31,648 bases of DNA from Aureococcus anophagefferens (GCF_000186865.1 NW_008705582.1:7006-38653); one strand, 5' to 3'; numbered from the stretch's first letter, positions 15,664-25,021 are shown. Translations and numbers: made by a program. Notes: generated from the sequence alone by a model not told the origin.

Positions 15664-17536
15664 TCAGAGCGAGATCGTCAGGGGCCGCTCGCGCGGCGGC
15701 GCCGGCGGCGGCGGCGCGGCGAACCCGTAGNGCGCCGCCGCCGCGCGCCGCTCCACGTCCGAGAACGCGGCCGTGAGCGGCGGCTCCGGGAGGTGGATGC
15801 CGAAGGCGTCGAGGCACCGCGCGCGGAACAGGCTCTCGAGGTCCGCGAGGCCCGCGCTCGCGGCGTCGTCGAGCTCGCCCCGGCGCGCGAAGCCGGCGCC
15901 GGCGCCCGGGAAGTGGCGCGCGACGCGGTCCGGCCGCGTGTGGAGGACCGCGGCGACGAACGCGTCCCGCGGGCAGCCCGGCGCGCAGTGCGGCGCCGTG
16001 CCCTCGTCGAAGCGCGCGCAGAGCGCCGCCGCGAAGCGGTACTCGACGCCGGCCCGGTCCATGGCGCCCTGGCGGAGCGCGGGCTCGTCGCGNNNNNNNN
16101 NNNNNNNNNNNNNNNNNNNNNNNNNNNNNNNNNNNNNNNNNNACCGGCGGCGCGGCCGGCGGGGGCGGCGGCGGCGCGGCCGGCGGCGCGGCCGGCGGGT
16201 CCGCGGCGGCCGGGGCCGCGGCGGGGGCCGCGGCGGCCGCGGCCGGGGCCGCGCGCGGCTCGAGGGGCGGCGCGGCGACGTAGGTCCGCGACATGACGAG
16301 GCCCCGGCCCGCGGACGCGTGGCCGCGCATCTCGAAGGCGCCGTAGGCGTTGGCGCCGGCGCCCGCGAAGGCGTACGCGGACCGGCCGTCGCCGTCGTTG
16401 GTCTGCGTGATCGTCAGCGTGAGCCGCTGCTCCGACACCGGGACGCCGTCGACGCGGAAGCCGCCGGAAAAGTCGAGGGGCGCGCCGGAGACGAGGGGCC
16501 CCGGCGCGGCGTACTTGAAGCTCCAGGCCGCGCCGTCGCGCTCGAGCGCAGCCCACGCGGCCGGGCCGTCGTCCGTCGACCAGACGCCCGCGAGCGTCGG
16601 CGGGTCGCGGCGGAAGGTGCCGCGCATGTGCACCGTCGCCGCGGGCGCGTTGTCCGCGGGCGCGCGCGCGGCCGCGACCTTCTTGCGCTTCACGTTCGCG
16701 GGCCGCTTCGCGTCGTGGTGCGCGCAGAAGTCGGGCAGGTCCGGGTGCAAGAGCGCGGCGAGGCCGAGGCGCGTCGTCTTCGCCGTGTAGTCGATGCCCT
16801 CCTTGCGGCACTCGGCCTCGAGGAGCGGCCGCGTCTCCGTGGACTTGACGAAGTGGCAGCAGACCGTGCGGTCCCGCTTCCGCCGCGGCGCGCCGCCGCC
16901 GCCGCCGCGCTTGCCCTTGCGGCCGCCGCCGCCCGCGAGCGCGAGGTGCGGCGCGATCCAGGGCGAGTGGCGCACGACGAGGGCCCACTCCTCGAAGAGC
17001 GCGTAGTGCAGCTCGTCGAGCGTCGGGAACGACGTGAAGCCCTCGGCGAGGCGGAAGCGGAACTCCTCGAGGAAGCGAACGCGGAACGCGTCGTTCGACG
17101 TCGACTCGAGCAGCGCGTCGACGGACCGGAGGCACTGCTCCTCGTGGCTCAGGTCCGTGCCCTCGAAGTCCGGCAGGCCGCCGTCGCCCACGGGGAACGG
17201 GAAGAGCTCCTCGAAGGCCTCGGAGCGGCTCGGCGCGGGGGGGAGCGGCGTCGTCGCGACGGGGCAGCGCCGCTGCGGGGCCGTCGCCGGCGGGGGCGGG
17301 GGCGTCGTTTGAGTGGTGGCGGGCGTCGCGCCGGGCGCCGCGGCCGCCGGCGGCGGGGGCGCCGCCGGGGGCGCGACGCCTGTTTCCGCGGCGAAACGGG
17401 GCTCGGGCGCGGCGAAGGGCGTCGCGGCGGGCGTCGTCCCGGGCGCCGCGGCCGGCGGCGGCGGGGGCGGAGTGGTGAGGGCGGCGGAAGGCGGCGGCCC
17501 GGCGGGCGGCTGCCAACTGGCGGCTTCGGCGGCCAT
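15664..17536 (-). CDS. Proline/alanine-rich protein of unknown function, interrupted by a sequence gap
   Basis: The ATG at 17536 (MAAEAASWQPP) is preferred over an in-frame one at 17644. Residues 1-115 are low-complexity Pro/Ala/Thr. A helical region follows (about 120-215), then a basic Gly-rich patch (GGGGRKGKRGGGGG). Next is a Cys/His-containing segment (TVCCHFVKSTETRPL to DFCAHHDAKRP) and a beta-rich domain (RGTFRRDPPTLAGVW, LTLTITQTNDGDG, NAYGAFEMRGHA). A second Pro/Ala linker runs into the 50-N gap. Beyond the gap the same strand continues open in another frame (RDEPALRQGAMDRAGVEYRF) to a stop at 15664; since the gap length is arbitrary this is not a real frameshift. A stray N lies at 15731. 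The Cys/His cluster and basic patch hint at a nuclear protein, but no named domain is recognised. Confidence 0.6.
16093..16142. other. Assembly gap (50 N)
   Basis: Exactly 50 N, a conventional placeholder, lie within a Pro/Ala-coding GC-repetitive tract of the minus-strand gene. The repeat (GGCGGCGCGGCCGGCG-like) probably caused the assembly to stop. Confidence 0.95.
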
Positions 17537-17697
17537 CGTGAACTCCTCGCGCGCCGGAGCCGAGCCGGCCGAGTCGCCGCGCGGGCGCCGCGGCCGGGCC
17601 GGTGCGCCAGCGAGCTCGCCAGGCCTCTCGCCCCCATCCTCCAAGAAGCCTCCAAGACGCGGTAGGTACCGGCGGGGTGTCCGTTACGGGCAAAACG

Positions 17698-18584
17698 CTA
17701 GGCGCGGCGCTGCTCGACGGGGACGAGCGAGATCGGGTAGCCGCCGGGCGCCACGGGGTAGGGCCGCACGGCGCAGCGCGGGCCCGGCGGCGGCGGCGCG
17801 AGGCCCGGCGCGGGAGGGAGCGCGGCGCCGGCCGGCGGGTGCGGCGCCGCGCGCGCGACGAGGTCCATGGCGACGCAGGAGCGCTTCGCCGGCGCGGCGC
17901 AGGTCAGGAGGCCGCGCTCCACGGGGACCATGAGCTCGTCGGCGTCGTCGCGGTCGCGCTTCCGCCGCCGGTCCATGGAACTGTGGCGCGGGAACTCGTA
18001 GCCCAGGAAGGTGCCGCCGCGCATGGTCTCGCGGACCTGGGCCGCGAAGCCGTTGCGGTCCGCGAGCAGCGCCCGCGCCGCCGCGCCGTTGGCCGCGTGC
18101 TCCGGGTTGGGCTCGAGGAAGAGGAGCTGGAGCCCGAAGATGACCGTGTTGATGGAAAGCACGGGCTTCCAGTCGCGGTCCAGCAGCGGGTGCGACACGC
18201 GGCCGCCGTCGACGCAGACGTTGGGGTGCCAGACGCGCGTGAGGCAGTAGACCGACGGCGGCCGGAACGGGTAGTTCGTCGGCACGCGGAGCGACAGCGC
18301 GAAGGACCCGCCTGCGGGGCGCCGCGGTCGCGGCCGCGCGGGGCGGGGCGGGGGGGGGGGGGCGACGGCGCGCGCGCGTCTCGCGAGGACGCGGCGCGCG
18401 CGCCGGCGTAGAAGCCGGACGTGAGCGAGATGGTCACGTGCATGTTGAGGATGTCGCCCTCGGGGAAGTCGATGTGCGTCGACGCGTGCGGGCACGTGAA
18501 CTTCTGGCTCGCGAGCTCGACGAGGTCCTTCTTCACGCGCAGCTCGCTCGTGATGAGGCCCCGCTGGCCCGCGGCGAGGGGCAT
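17698..18584 (-). CDS. UBC12/UBE2M-like E2 fold protein lacking the catalytic cysteine
   Basis: Exons 18584-18404 and 18311-17698 (264 residues) join across a 92-bp GC-AG intron at GFYAG|GSFALSL. The fold matches the NEDD8 E2 UBE2M from the N-terminal ELRVKKDLVEL through ILNMHVTI, NYPFRPPSVYCLTRVWHPNV, RDWKPVLSINTVIFGLQLLF and LEPNPEHAAN to TMRGGTFLG. Where UBE2M has HPNIDLEGNVCLNIL, this protein has HPNVCVDGGRVSHPLL, so the active-site Cys position reads Ser (codon TCG) with a one-residue insertion before it. A Cys directly follows HPN-Val instead. The last 95 or so residues are a Pro/Ala-rich extension absent from UBE2M. It is either an inactive UEV-like partner in neddylation or an E2 with a relocated Cys. 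The start ATG fits the UBE2M N-terminus. Confidence 0.85.
18350..18362. repeat. 13-bp G homopolymer in the E2 intron
   Basis: An uninterrupted run of 13 G (C on the coding strand), preceded by GGGGCGGGGC, lies within the 18312-18403 intron. On the transcript it forms a C-rich tract near the 3' splice site and may act as its pyrimidine tract. It is prone to length variation. Confidence 0.8.
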
Positions 18585-18996
18585 GGTTCGCCGCGTTTGT
18601 GCGGGCGAAACGGCCCGGGAAAGGTCGTGGACGGAAAAGCCGCGTTCGCGGGCCGGCGCGCGGCGGCCGGCGGGCGCCCGGGCGGGGGTCGCGCGGTCGC
18701 ACGGGCGCGCGGCGCGGACGTCGGCTGCCGGGGGTCGCGGAAGGGCGCGCAGGCAAGGCGCGACGACTGTTTGAGCTGCGTCGGGCGAATCGGCTCGAGG
18801 CAAAGGCGCGTCGTGTAGACCATGTGTAGACCCGGCAGACAACCTTGGCTCTTTGACGGGGCTGCGATGCTCGATGCCTGAATCGCGCATTGCGATGCTT
18901 GGAGGCTTAGAGGCTGTCGAAAATCAATAGGGACCAACAGTCTCGCTGATCTGATCCAGGGCGCCCACGCTTCGCAAGCTAGACGCGCACACCTCC
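18585..18996. promoter_or_regulatory. 412-bp divergent intergenic region
   Basis: Separates the E2-like gene (-) from the hydrolase gene (+). The part next to the E2 gene is GC-rich and Arg-coding by chance on several frames. The part 18780-18960 is AT-richer. It contains a close direct repeat GTGTAGACC (18813-18821 and 18824-18832) and two CGATGC-type motifs at about 18865-18900. No RNA gene or coding sequence is recognised. Confidence 0.4.
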
Positions 18997-20378
18997 ATGA
19001 GCTTGATGAACGCCTCCGGGCTGCCGGAGGCGCGCGCCCCGGCCGGCGCGAGCCTGGCCCTCCTGGGCTGCGGCCTGCTCTTCCTCGCCGACGTCCTGCG
19101 CGAGCTGGCGCGCCCCGTGAAGCCGTCGCTCCACCACAGCGCCGAGGCCGCGCCCGTCGCGCGCGCGGCGGTCCGCGCCGGCGCCGCGGAGCCCTGGGCG
19201 GGAAACAAAATATTCAACAAGATTTCAACGTGCAATTATTCGACCGTTTCGACGCGACTTGTTGTGCTCGCCGTCGAGATTCGACGAGAGCAATCGATTC
19301 GTCCAAAAATCGGTCACATCGACTTCCGAGCTAGAGAATTTTGCAGTTTGGTCAGGGCCCCCTGAACCGGTGGTTGATTTCGGCACAGGCGGAGCCCTGG
19401 CGGTCGTCGTTCGCGTTCCTGGGACGGTGGCTCTCCGCGCACGCGCAGACCTGCGCCTACGGCCTGTCGTGGCGCGCGCCGCGCGTCGCCTTCGCCGTCG
19501 ACGCGTGGACGACCGACGACGGCGGCACGCTCTCGCTCGCGTGGCCGACGAACGCCGTCGAGGACCCCGTCGGCGTCGCCGTCGTCCTGCCGGGCCTCGG
19601 CGGCGACGCGCGGGGCCAGGGCCACGCCGTCGACGCGTGCGCGCGCGCGGGCCTCGCCTGCTGCGTCTTCCAGCGCCGCGGCGACGGCCAGCCGCTCACG
19701 TCGCCGAGGTTCAACCTCTTCGGCGACACGCGCGACCTCGACGAGGCCGTCGAGCGCGCGCGGCGGCGCTTCGGCGCCCTGCCCGTCGTCCTCTACGCGA
19801 CGTCCGCGGGCACGGGCTGCCTCGTGCGCTACCTCGGCGAGCGAGGCGCCGCCGCGCGCGTCGCCGCGGCCTTCTGCAACAGCCCGGGCTACGACATCGC
19901 CGTGGCCCTCACGCGCTGCGGCGTCCCCTACGATTCCCACTACTACCTCGCGGGCGTCAAGCGCCACTACCTCGGCGCCAACGGCGCCATGCTCGCGGCG
20001 CGCGACGCCGACGCGCTCGCGGCCTGCGACAAGGCGACGTCGCTCCACGGCTTCCTCGCCGCCGCCGCGCCCTTCGCGGGCGCCGCGACCTTCGGCGAGT
20101 ACCTCCTGCGGAGCAACCCCATCGGCACGGCGCACGACATCCGCGTGCCCATCCTCATCCTCAACGCCGACGACGACCCGATCTGCTCCTCCAAGAACGT
20201 CGACGACCACATCGCCCTCTTCCGAACCCACCCGACGGCGGTCCTCGCGCGGATGCCGCGCGGCGGCCACTGCGGCTTCTACGCGGGCCGGCCGTGGCGC
20301 GCGGAGCCCCGCGGCCACGCGCTCGGCGCCCGCTTCCTCGCCGCGGTGCTCGCGGGCGACGGCGACGACGGGCCCTAA
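18997..20378 (+). CDS. ABHD1/3-YheT type alpha/beta hydrolase, membrane anchored
   Basis: Exons 18997-19185 and 19389-20378 join in phase 0 across a family A introner, giving 392 residues. Exon 1 carries an N-terminal hydrophobic anchor (ASLALLGCGLLFLADVL). The hydrolase part shows VGVAVVLPGLGGDARGQGH (oxyanion-side strand), CVFQRRGDGQPL (the conserved NxRG-like segment), a nucleophile elbow YATSAGTG, an acid in LILNADDDPICSS, and a His in RGGHCGFYAG. Thus the Ser-Asp-His triad is intact, but the elbow reads Ala-x-Ser-x-Gly rather than Gly-x-Ser-x-Gly. Family members act on acyl lipids (phospholipases, wax or ester hydrolases), so a membrane lipid hydrolase role is inferred. It converges with the dysferlin-domain gene, with stop codons only 11 bp apart. 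Confidence 0.88.
19194..19388 (+). mobile_element. Introner family A, copy 4
   Basis: The 5' end CTGGGCGGGAAACA is diverged; the 3' end TGATTTCGGCACAG is well kept. The 8-bp target-site duplication GCGGAGCC is perfect (19186-19193 and 19389-19396). The intron is 19186-19388 (GC-AG, phase 0), giving Gly-Ala|Ala-Glu-Pro-Trp. The core ATCGATTCGTCCAAAAATC is present. It is in sense orientation with the hydrolase gene. Confidence 0.93.
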
Positions 20379-20389
20379 GTTCACCGACG

Positions 20390-23300
20390 TTAGGACGCCT
20401 GGGAGTCGAGGGACGAGTCCCGGCGCGGCCGGAGCGCCGTGAGCGCGTCGAAGCGGGCCTGGAGGTCGGCCTCGGGCGGCGGCGCGGCCGGCGCGGCCGG
20501 CGCGGCCGGCGCGGCGGCCGCGTCGTCCCGGCCCGCGTCGGGCGCCGGGCTCGGCGCCGCGGAGCGCGCGGTGTCGTCGACGGCGACCTCGAGGCGCCGC
20601 GTGTGGATCGCCGCCGCCGCGCGGGACGCGTCGAAGAGGAGGTCCCGCGCGTAGAGCCGCGCGTCGACGGCGACGCCCGCGCGCGCCGTCGCGGCGCTCA
20701 GCACCGTGTCGCCGCGGTCCGACCGGAGCGACGCGCGGAGCGTCGCGCGGAGCTCGAATTTGCGGAACTTGGAGTCGTCGTCGCCTAAAACGTCCGCCTC
20801 CAGAAGCCGCAGCACCTCGAGCCCCTCGGCGCAGGCGACGCCGTCGACGGGGCCCGGCCACCACCGTCGGAGCAGGTCCGCGTCGCCGAAGAGCGCGAGG
20901 AGCTCGCGGACGACGTCGGCCGATTCGCCGCGGACGCGGAGCGCGCCGACGGCCGCGCGCGCCTCGAGCGCCGGGTCCACGGCCGCGCGGAGCGCGACGC
21001 CGCGGCCGCCGTCGGCGGCCGGCGCGGGCGCCGCGCCCGCGCGCCGCGCGAGGCCGCCGTCGACGGCGCCGCCGGCCGCGACCGCCGCGACGCGGTCGCC
21101 GCGCGCCGCGTCGGCCGCGAGCGCCAGGGCGAGCGACGGGCGCCGCGCGACCACCGAGAGCCACGGCGGCGCGCCGACGTCGACGGCGACGCCGTCGTTC
21201 GACGCCGACCGCGCGACGTCCACCGGCGCGGCGCCCAAACTCTCGCGCACGCGCGACGCGGACTCGCGCGCGAGCCGCGACGCGTCGTCGCCGCCGCCGG
21301 CGTCCGAGTCGTCGGAGCCGTCGGAGTCGTCGTCGAAGCACGCCGCGCGGCGCCCCGGGAGCGCCGCGGTCTCGGCGTCGTCCGCCGCGTCGTCGTCGTC
21401 GTCGTCCTCCGCGCCGCACGCGCGGACGGCGACGTCGAAGGGGCAGTAGGACGCCGCGGCGCCGCGCGCGAAGCCCGCGGGGTCCAGGAGCGCGCGCGCG
21501 TCGACGACCGGCGGCGCGCCGAGCGCCGCCGCGGCGTCGCGGACGTCGACGGCGAGGACGCCGCCGCCGCCGCCCGAGAGGCGCACGTCGACCGTGCCCG
21601 CGTCGACGGCGCGGACGACGGCCGCGAGGCCCTCGAGGTCCGCCGCGCCCTTGTCGCGCATGAGCGTGAGCGCGCGCGCCGCGCGCGCGCGGTCGCCGTC
21701 GCCCGCCGTGGCCGGCGCCGCGACGTCCAGCCGCCGCTCCTGGGCCGCCCAGAACCGCGCGTGCGCCGCGCCGAGCGCCGCCGCGCCCGCGAGCGTCGGC
21801 AGCCGCAGCGACACGGCGACGGGCCGCCGCCGGAGGCGCGTCGCGGCGCCGGCGACGTCGGCCCAGCGCCAGCGCCGCGGCGCCGCGAGCCCCGCGGACA
21901 GGATCGTCGCCGCCTCGGCCCAGGCCGCGCCGAGGCCGTGGCGCTCGGCGCCGCGCCGCGGGTTGCCCGTCGCCGGCGGCTCCGGCGGCGGCTCCGTCGT
22001 CGCGAGGTAGCGCGCGACGTCCCGGAGCGACGCGAGCGGCTTCCGGGCCGCGCCGTCCTCCGCGAAGAGCGTCCGCTGGGCGTCGTCGAAGCCCCGGGCC
22101 TGGTCCAAGGTCCAGCCCACGAGCCGCCGCGCCGCGGCGGCGTCGTCGCCCTCGCCGCCGAGCGGCGCCGACGCGACGCCGTCGGCCGGCGCGGCCTCGA
22201 CCTCGAACTCGCCGGCGACGACGAGCGGGCTCCGGAGCTCGAGGACGAAGTCGCCGAGCTCCGGCGCGAGGGCCGCGCGGACGCGCTCGCGCAGCGTCGG
22301 GCGCACGAGCTTGAGCACGAGGGAGGCCGTGGTCCGCGTGACCACGCCGGGCGCGGACCACTTTTTCAGGGACGCGGCGAAGCCGTCGACGGCCCAGCGG
22401 CCCTCGGCGTAGCGGAGCCGCGCGGACACGGCGACCTGGCAGCGCACGGACACGCGGCGCACCTTCATCGTCGGGACCTTGGACCCCTTGCCGCCGACGA
22501 TCGCGAGGCGGTCGACGGCGACGGTTAAAGCGACGCCCGCGTCGTCGCCCGTGCCCTGCGCCTCGACCATGACCTGGGGCATGCCGACGTCCGCCGGGTG
22601 CGCGTGGACGATGAGCTGGCCCGCCATGCGCTCGACGTGACAGTCCATGACGCCGACGCAGACGCCGCCCTCGCCGCGGAGCACGTGGCTCGGGTCGAAG
22701 CCCGGCAGCGCCGCGCGCTTGAGCGCCGCGTCCTCGGCCGCGGAGCTCCGCGCGGCGCGCGCCAGGAGCAGGTCCGCGGCCGCGGCGCCCTCGTCCGTCG
22801 CCGCCTCGCCGCCGAGCGCGTCGGCCTCGGCCTTGAGGCGCGCGGCCTCGGCGCGGTGCGCCGCGGCCTCGGCGGCGAGCCGCCGCTTGCCCTCGGCGTC
22901 GAGCGTCGCGCGCCGCCGCTCGTCGGCGTCCAACGCCCGCTCCGCGACCTTGATGGCCATGGCCAGCGCGACGGTGCGCGCGTGGCGCTCCGCCGGCGCC
23001 ATCGCGAGCGCGCGCGCGAGCGCCGTGGGATCCGCCGACCGATCGCGCGCGGGCTCCGGCGCGGGCGCCGGCGCCGGTGCCGGCGGCGCTGCCTCGTCCG
23101 TCGCATCTTCCGCCGCGGCGCCGGCGGCCGGCGGCAGGGCGACGCGGCGCCGCCGGCCGCGCGCCCACGTGCGCCATCGACAGACGGCGGTCAGCGACGC
23201 CTTGGGTTTCGGTTGTTCGCTGCCGAAGGTCCGCGCGTAGACCCAGCCGTGCGGATCCGTGCGCTCGTCGATGCGCACGCGCCAGGACGCGTCGGTCCAG

Positions 23301-23470
23301 CTCTCGCCGCGCCCCAGCGGCGCCGCGGCGTCCGGCCCGTCGCCGCCGCCGCACGCGGAGGCGTAGTGGCGCGGGTCGCTCGCGAAGAGGTTGCGGCTGC
23401 TCCAGCCGCGCGTCGGCACGTAGCGCTCGTTCTGCGAGATCTCGACGACGTCGAGCTCGAAGACGTCCAT
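20390..23470 (-). CDS. Dysferlin-domain (peroxin/TECPR-like) large protein
   Basis: About 1026 residues from the preferred ATG at 23470 (MDVFELDVVEISQNERY); an in-frame ATG at 23512 would add 14 residues. Residues 1-115 form a DysF-type domain, with NERYVPTRGWSSRNLFASD, then SWRVRIDERTDPHGWVYART and CRWRTWARGRRR, as in Pex23/Pex30-like and TECPR1 proteins. An Ala/Glu/Arg coiled coil follows (about 150-245). A beta-rich region (about 270-450: VMVEAQGTGDDAGVALTVAV, VRRVSVRCQVAVSARLRY, LVLKLVRPTLRERVRAAL, FEVEAAP) resembles tubular lipid-binding folds (SMP/BPI-like), which is only a suggestion. The remaining 550 residues are Ala/Asp-rich with an acidic run (EDDDDDDAADDAE) and a PAAPAAPAAP repeat near the end. 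Organelle-membrane association is likely. Confidence 0.7.
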   Translation of the reverse strand: MDVFELDVVEISQNERYVPTRGWSSRNLFASDPRHYASACGGGDGPDAAAPLGRGESWTDASWRVRIDERTDPHGWVYARTFGSEQPKPKASLTAVCRWRTWARGRRRRVALPPAAGAAAEDATDEAAPPAPAPAPAPEPARDRSADPTALARALAMAPAERHARTVALAMAIKVAERALDADERRRATLDAEGKRRLAAEAAAHRAEAARLKAEADALGGEAATDEGAAAADLLLARAARSSAAEDAALKRAALPGFDPSHVLRGEGGVCVGVMDCHVERMAGQLIVHAHPADVGMPQVMVEAQGTGDDAGVALTVAVDRLAIVGGKGSKVPTMKVRRVSVRCQVAVSARLRYAEGRWAVDGFAASLKKWSAPGVVTRTTASLVLKLVRPTLRERVRAALAPELGDFVLELRSPLVVAGEFEVEAAPADGVASAPLGGEGDDAAAARRLVGWTLDQARGFDDAQRTLFAEDGAARKPLASLRDVARYLATTEPPPEPPATGNPRRGAERHGLGAAWAEAATILSAGLAAPRRWRWADVAGAATRLRRRPVAVSLRLPTLAGAAALGAAHARFWAAQERRLDVAAPATAGDGDRARAARALTLMRDKGAADLEGLAAVVRAVDAGTVDVRLSGGGGGVLAVDVRDAAAALGAPPVVDARALLDPAGFARGAAASYCPFDVAVRACGAEDDDDDDAADDAETAALPGRRAACFDDDSDGSDDSDAGGGDDASRLARESASRVRESLGAAPVDVARSASNDGVAVDVGAPPWLSVVARRPSLALALAADAARGDRVAAVAAGGAVDGGLARRAGAAPAPAADGGRGVALRAAVDPALEARAAVGALRVRGESADVVRELLALFGDADLLRRWWPGPVDGVACAEGLEVLRLLEADVLGDDDSKFRKFELRATLRASLRSDRGDTVLSAATARAGVAVDARLYARDLLFDASRAAAAIHTRRLEVAVDDTARSAAPSPAPDAGRDDAAAAPAAPAAPAAPPPEADLQARFDALTALRPRRDSSLDSQAS

Positions 23471-23512
23471 CCGGTTGCCGCAGCGCGGCGCCGGCCGCGC
23501 GCGCGCGAGCAA

Positions 23513-23659
23513 GCGCAGCCAGAGCGCGAGCTCGAGCTCAGCGATGCAACTTGTACTTCAGCCAAGTACGTTTCCCCCGATCGTCGCGTGCGCGCGCGGG
23601 CGCAACCAGAGCGCGAGCTCGAGCTCAGCGATGCAACTTGTACTTCAGCCATGTACGTG
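23513..23659. repeat. Two direct copies of a 60-bp repeat upstream of the dysferlin-domain gene
   Basis: Copy 1 at about 23513-23572 and copy 2 at about 23600-23659, period 87 bp, are nearly identical over GCGCARCCAGAGCGCGAGC, then the GAGCTCGAGCTC palindrome, then GATGCAACTTGTACTTCAGC and CAWGTACGT. They lie in the 207-bp gap between two minus-strand genes, so they are in the promoter of the dysferlin-domain gene or the 3' end of the UPF0126 gene. The function is unknown; a duplicated regulatory element is the simplest reading. Confidence 0.8.
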
Positions 23660-23677
23660 CCCCCACTCCCAGTCCGC

Positions 23678-25021
23678 TTACCCCCCCGGCGCGGCGCCGC
23701 CGCCGCGGCGCGGCACGCAGCGCGCGTCGCCGAGGTCGCCCGGCGCGGCGTCGTCCGGCCGCGGCCACGTCGCGAGGACGTCGTCCGCGCCGTGGACGGC
23801 GACGTGCGCGCGCTGCGCGACCGTCGCGGAGAAGGCGACGGCCGTGCGCGCGAGGAGGGGCACCCTGTGGCCCGCGACGACGAGCTGGCGCAGGCCCACG
23901 TAGACGGACGCGCCGATGGCCGTGGCGAGCGCGTAGGACTGGCCGCCGATGGCGATGTCGCGGCGGCAGAGCACGTCCCGGAAGATGCCCCCCGCGCAGA
24001 TCGTCACGCCCGTGGCGACGCAGGCCAGGGGGGGCAGGCCCCGCGTGATGCCCGCCTGCGCGCCGATGACGGCGACGGCGCCGAGCGCGACTGTTTCCAG
24101 CCCATACAGGAGCGACCCGTCGAGGACCTGGAGCCGCGCGACGACGCGGAGCTCGGGCTCGTGGAGCCAGGCCGTGCCGTCTTTGTTCAGGTACTCGAAG
24201 ATGAGCGCGGGCCGCAGGGCCGGCGCGGCGCCGCACGCGTCGCGGACGCGCGCGTCGAGGTGGGGCTCGACGGCCGCGGCGATGCGCGCGCCGAGGGCCG
24301 GGCGCCGCGCGAGCGCCGCCTCGAACTCGTCGAAGGACAGCGACGTCGCGCCCGGCGCCGCGCCCGCGGCGTCGAGGAGCTCGGAGAAGCGCGCGTGCGC
24401 CGCGGCCTCCTCCCACCGCGGCCAGAAATAGAACGTCGCCGCGGACGCGAGCAACGCGACGGCGAGGAACCGCGGGTCCCTTAGCCAGAAGACGCCGCCC
24501 CGCGCGGCGCCCGTGAGCAGGTTGTTCACCGTGCCGCCGCCGGTAGCCGCGACGCAGCCCACGAGGCACGCGCCGACGACGTTCATGCCCGCGACGCCCG
24601 CGCATTGCGCGCCGATGACCGCGAACAAGGCCGTCGACCCGAAGTCCAGGACCTCGAGCAGCCGCTGGCCGGGCGTCCGCGCGCCCGTGTTGACGATGTA
24701 GGACCCGAGGAAGTCCCGCTCGTCGCCCGCGCGGCCCGCGGCGTCGACGGCGGCCGCGTAGGCCGCGCGCGACTCCGCGGGCGTCGCCCGCTTCACGTCG
24801 CCCCTCACCTCGTCGCACTCCTCGGGCGACAGCGGCACGCCGAGCGCGCGCGCGCGGCCCTCGACGTCGAAGGTCTTGGGCAGGCTGCTCAGCGGGGCGA
24901 CGCGCCGGGGTGCCGCCCCGACGGAGCGGATCGACGCGACGGCGGCGACGCTCCGACGGGCCGGCCAGTGACAGAGCGGGGCCGCGCGGACCCGGCCGAG
25001 GGCGCGAGGAAGCCCCAACAT
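23678..25021 (-). CDS. UPF0126 / YicG-like membrane protein with EF-hand-like insert and N-terminal targeting sequence
   Basis: 447 residues. The first 45 are Arg/Ala/Ser-rich and lack acidic residues (RVRAAPLCHWPARRSVAAV), typical of a mitochondrial or plastid targeting peptide. UPF0126 proteins (bacterial YicG-type, TRIC-like fold) have two three-helix repeats in tandem. Here repeat 1 is at about 124-200 (DFGSTALFAVIGAQCAG, ATGGGTVNNLLTG, VFWLRDPRFL) and repeat 2 at about 301-385 (LYGLETVALGAVAVIGAQAG, ATGVTICAGGIFRDVLCRRD). About 100 soluble residues separate them, with SLSFDEFEAAL and FEYLNKDGTAWLHEPEL, resembling a degenerate EF-hand pair. By family it may transport a small solute such as glycine or cations across an organelle membrane. 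A calcium link is inferred from the insert. Confidence 0.8.
   Translation of the reverse strand: MLGLPRALGRVRAAPLCHWPARRSVAAVASIRSVGAAPRRVAPLSSLPKTFDVEGRARALGVPLSPEECDEVRGDVKRATPAESRAAYAAAVDAAGRAGDERDFLGSYIVNTGARTPGQRLLEVLDFGSTALFAVIGAQCAGVAGMNVVGACLVGCVAATGGGTVNNLLTGAARGGVFWLRDPRFLAVALLASAATFYFWPRWEEAAAHARFSELLDAAGAAPGATSLSFDEFEAALARRPALGARIAAAVEPHLDARVRDACGAAPALRPALIFEYLNKDGTAWLHEPELRVVARLQVLDGSLLYGLETVALGAVAVIGAQAGITRGLPPLACVATGVTICAGGIFRDVLCRRDIAIGGQSYALATAIGASVYVGLRQLVVAGHRVPLLARTAVAFSATVAQRAHVAVHGADDVLATWPRPDDAAPGDLGDARCVPRRGGGAAPGG

Noticed and set aside
16093..16142. Frameshift in the proline-rich gene
   Set aside because: The frame change coincides with a 50-N placeholder gap whose real length is unknown.
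20476..20516. GGCGCGGCC tandem units as a non-coding satellite
   Set aside because: They lie in frame in the dysferlin-domain gene and encode a Pro-Ala-Ala repeat.
19314..23354. 1346-codon open frame on the minus strand spanning the hydrolase and dysferlin-domain genes
   Set aside because: It is a shadow frame made possible by extreme GC content (few stop codons); its product is Arg/Gly/Ala repeats without domains, and real domain-bearing genes occupy the same DNA in other frames.
23520..23659. CRISPR-like array
   Set aside because: Only two repeat units, a eukaryotic setting, a 27-bp spacer and no associated genes.
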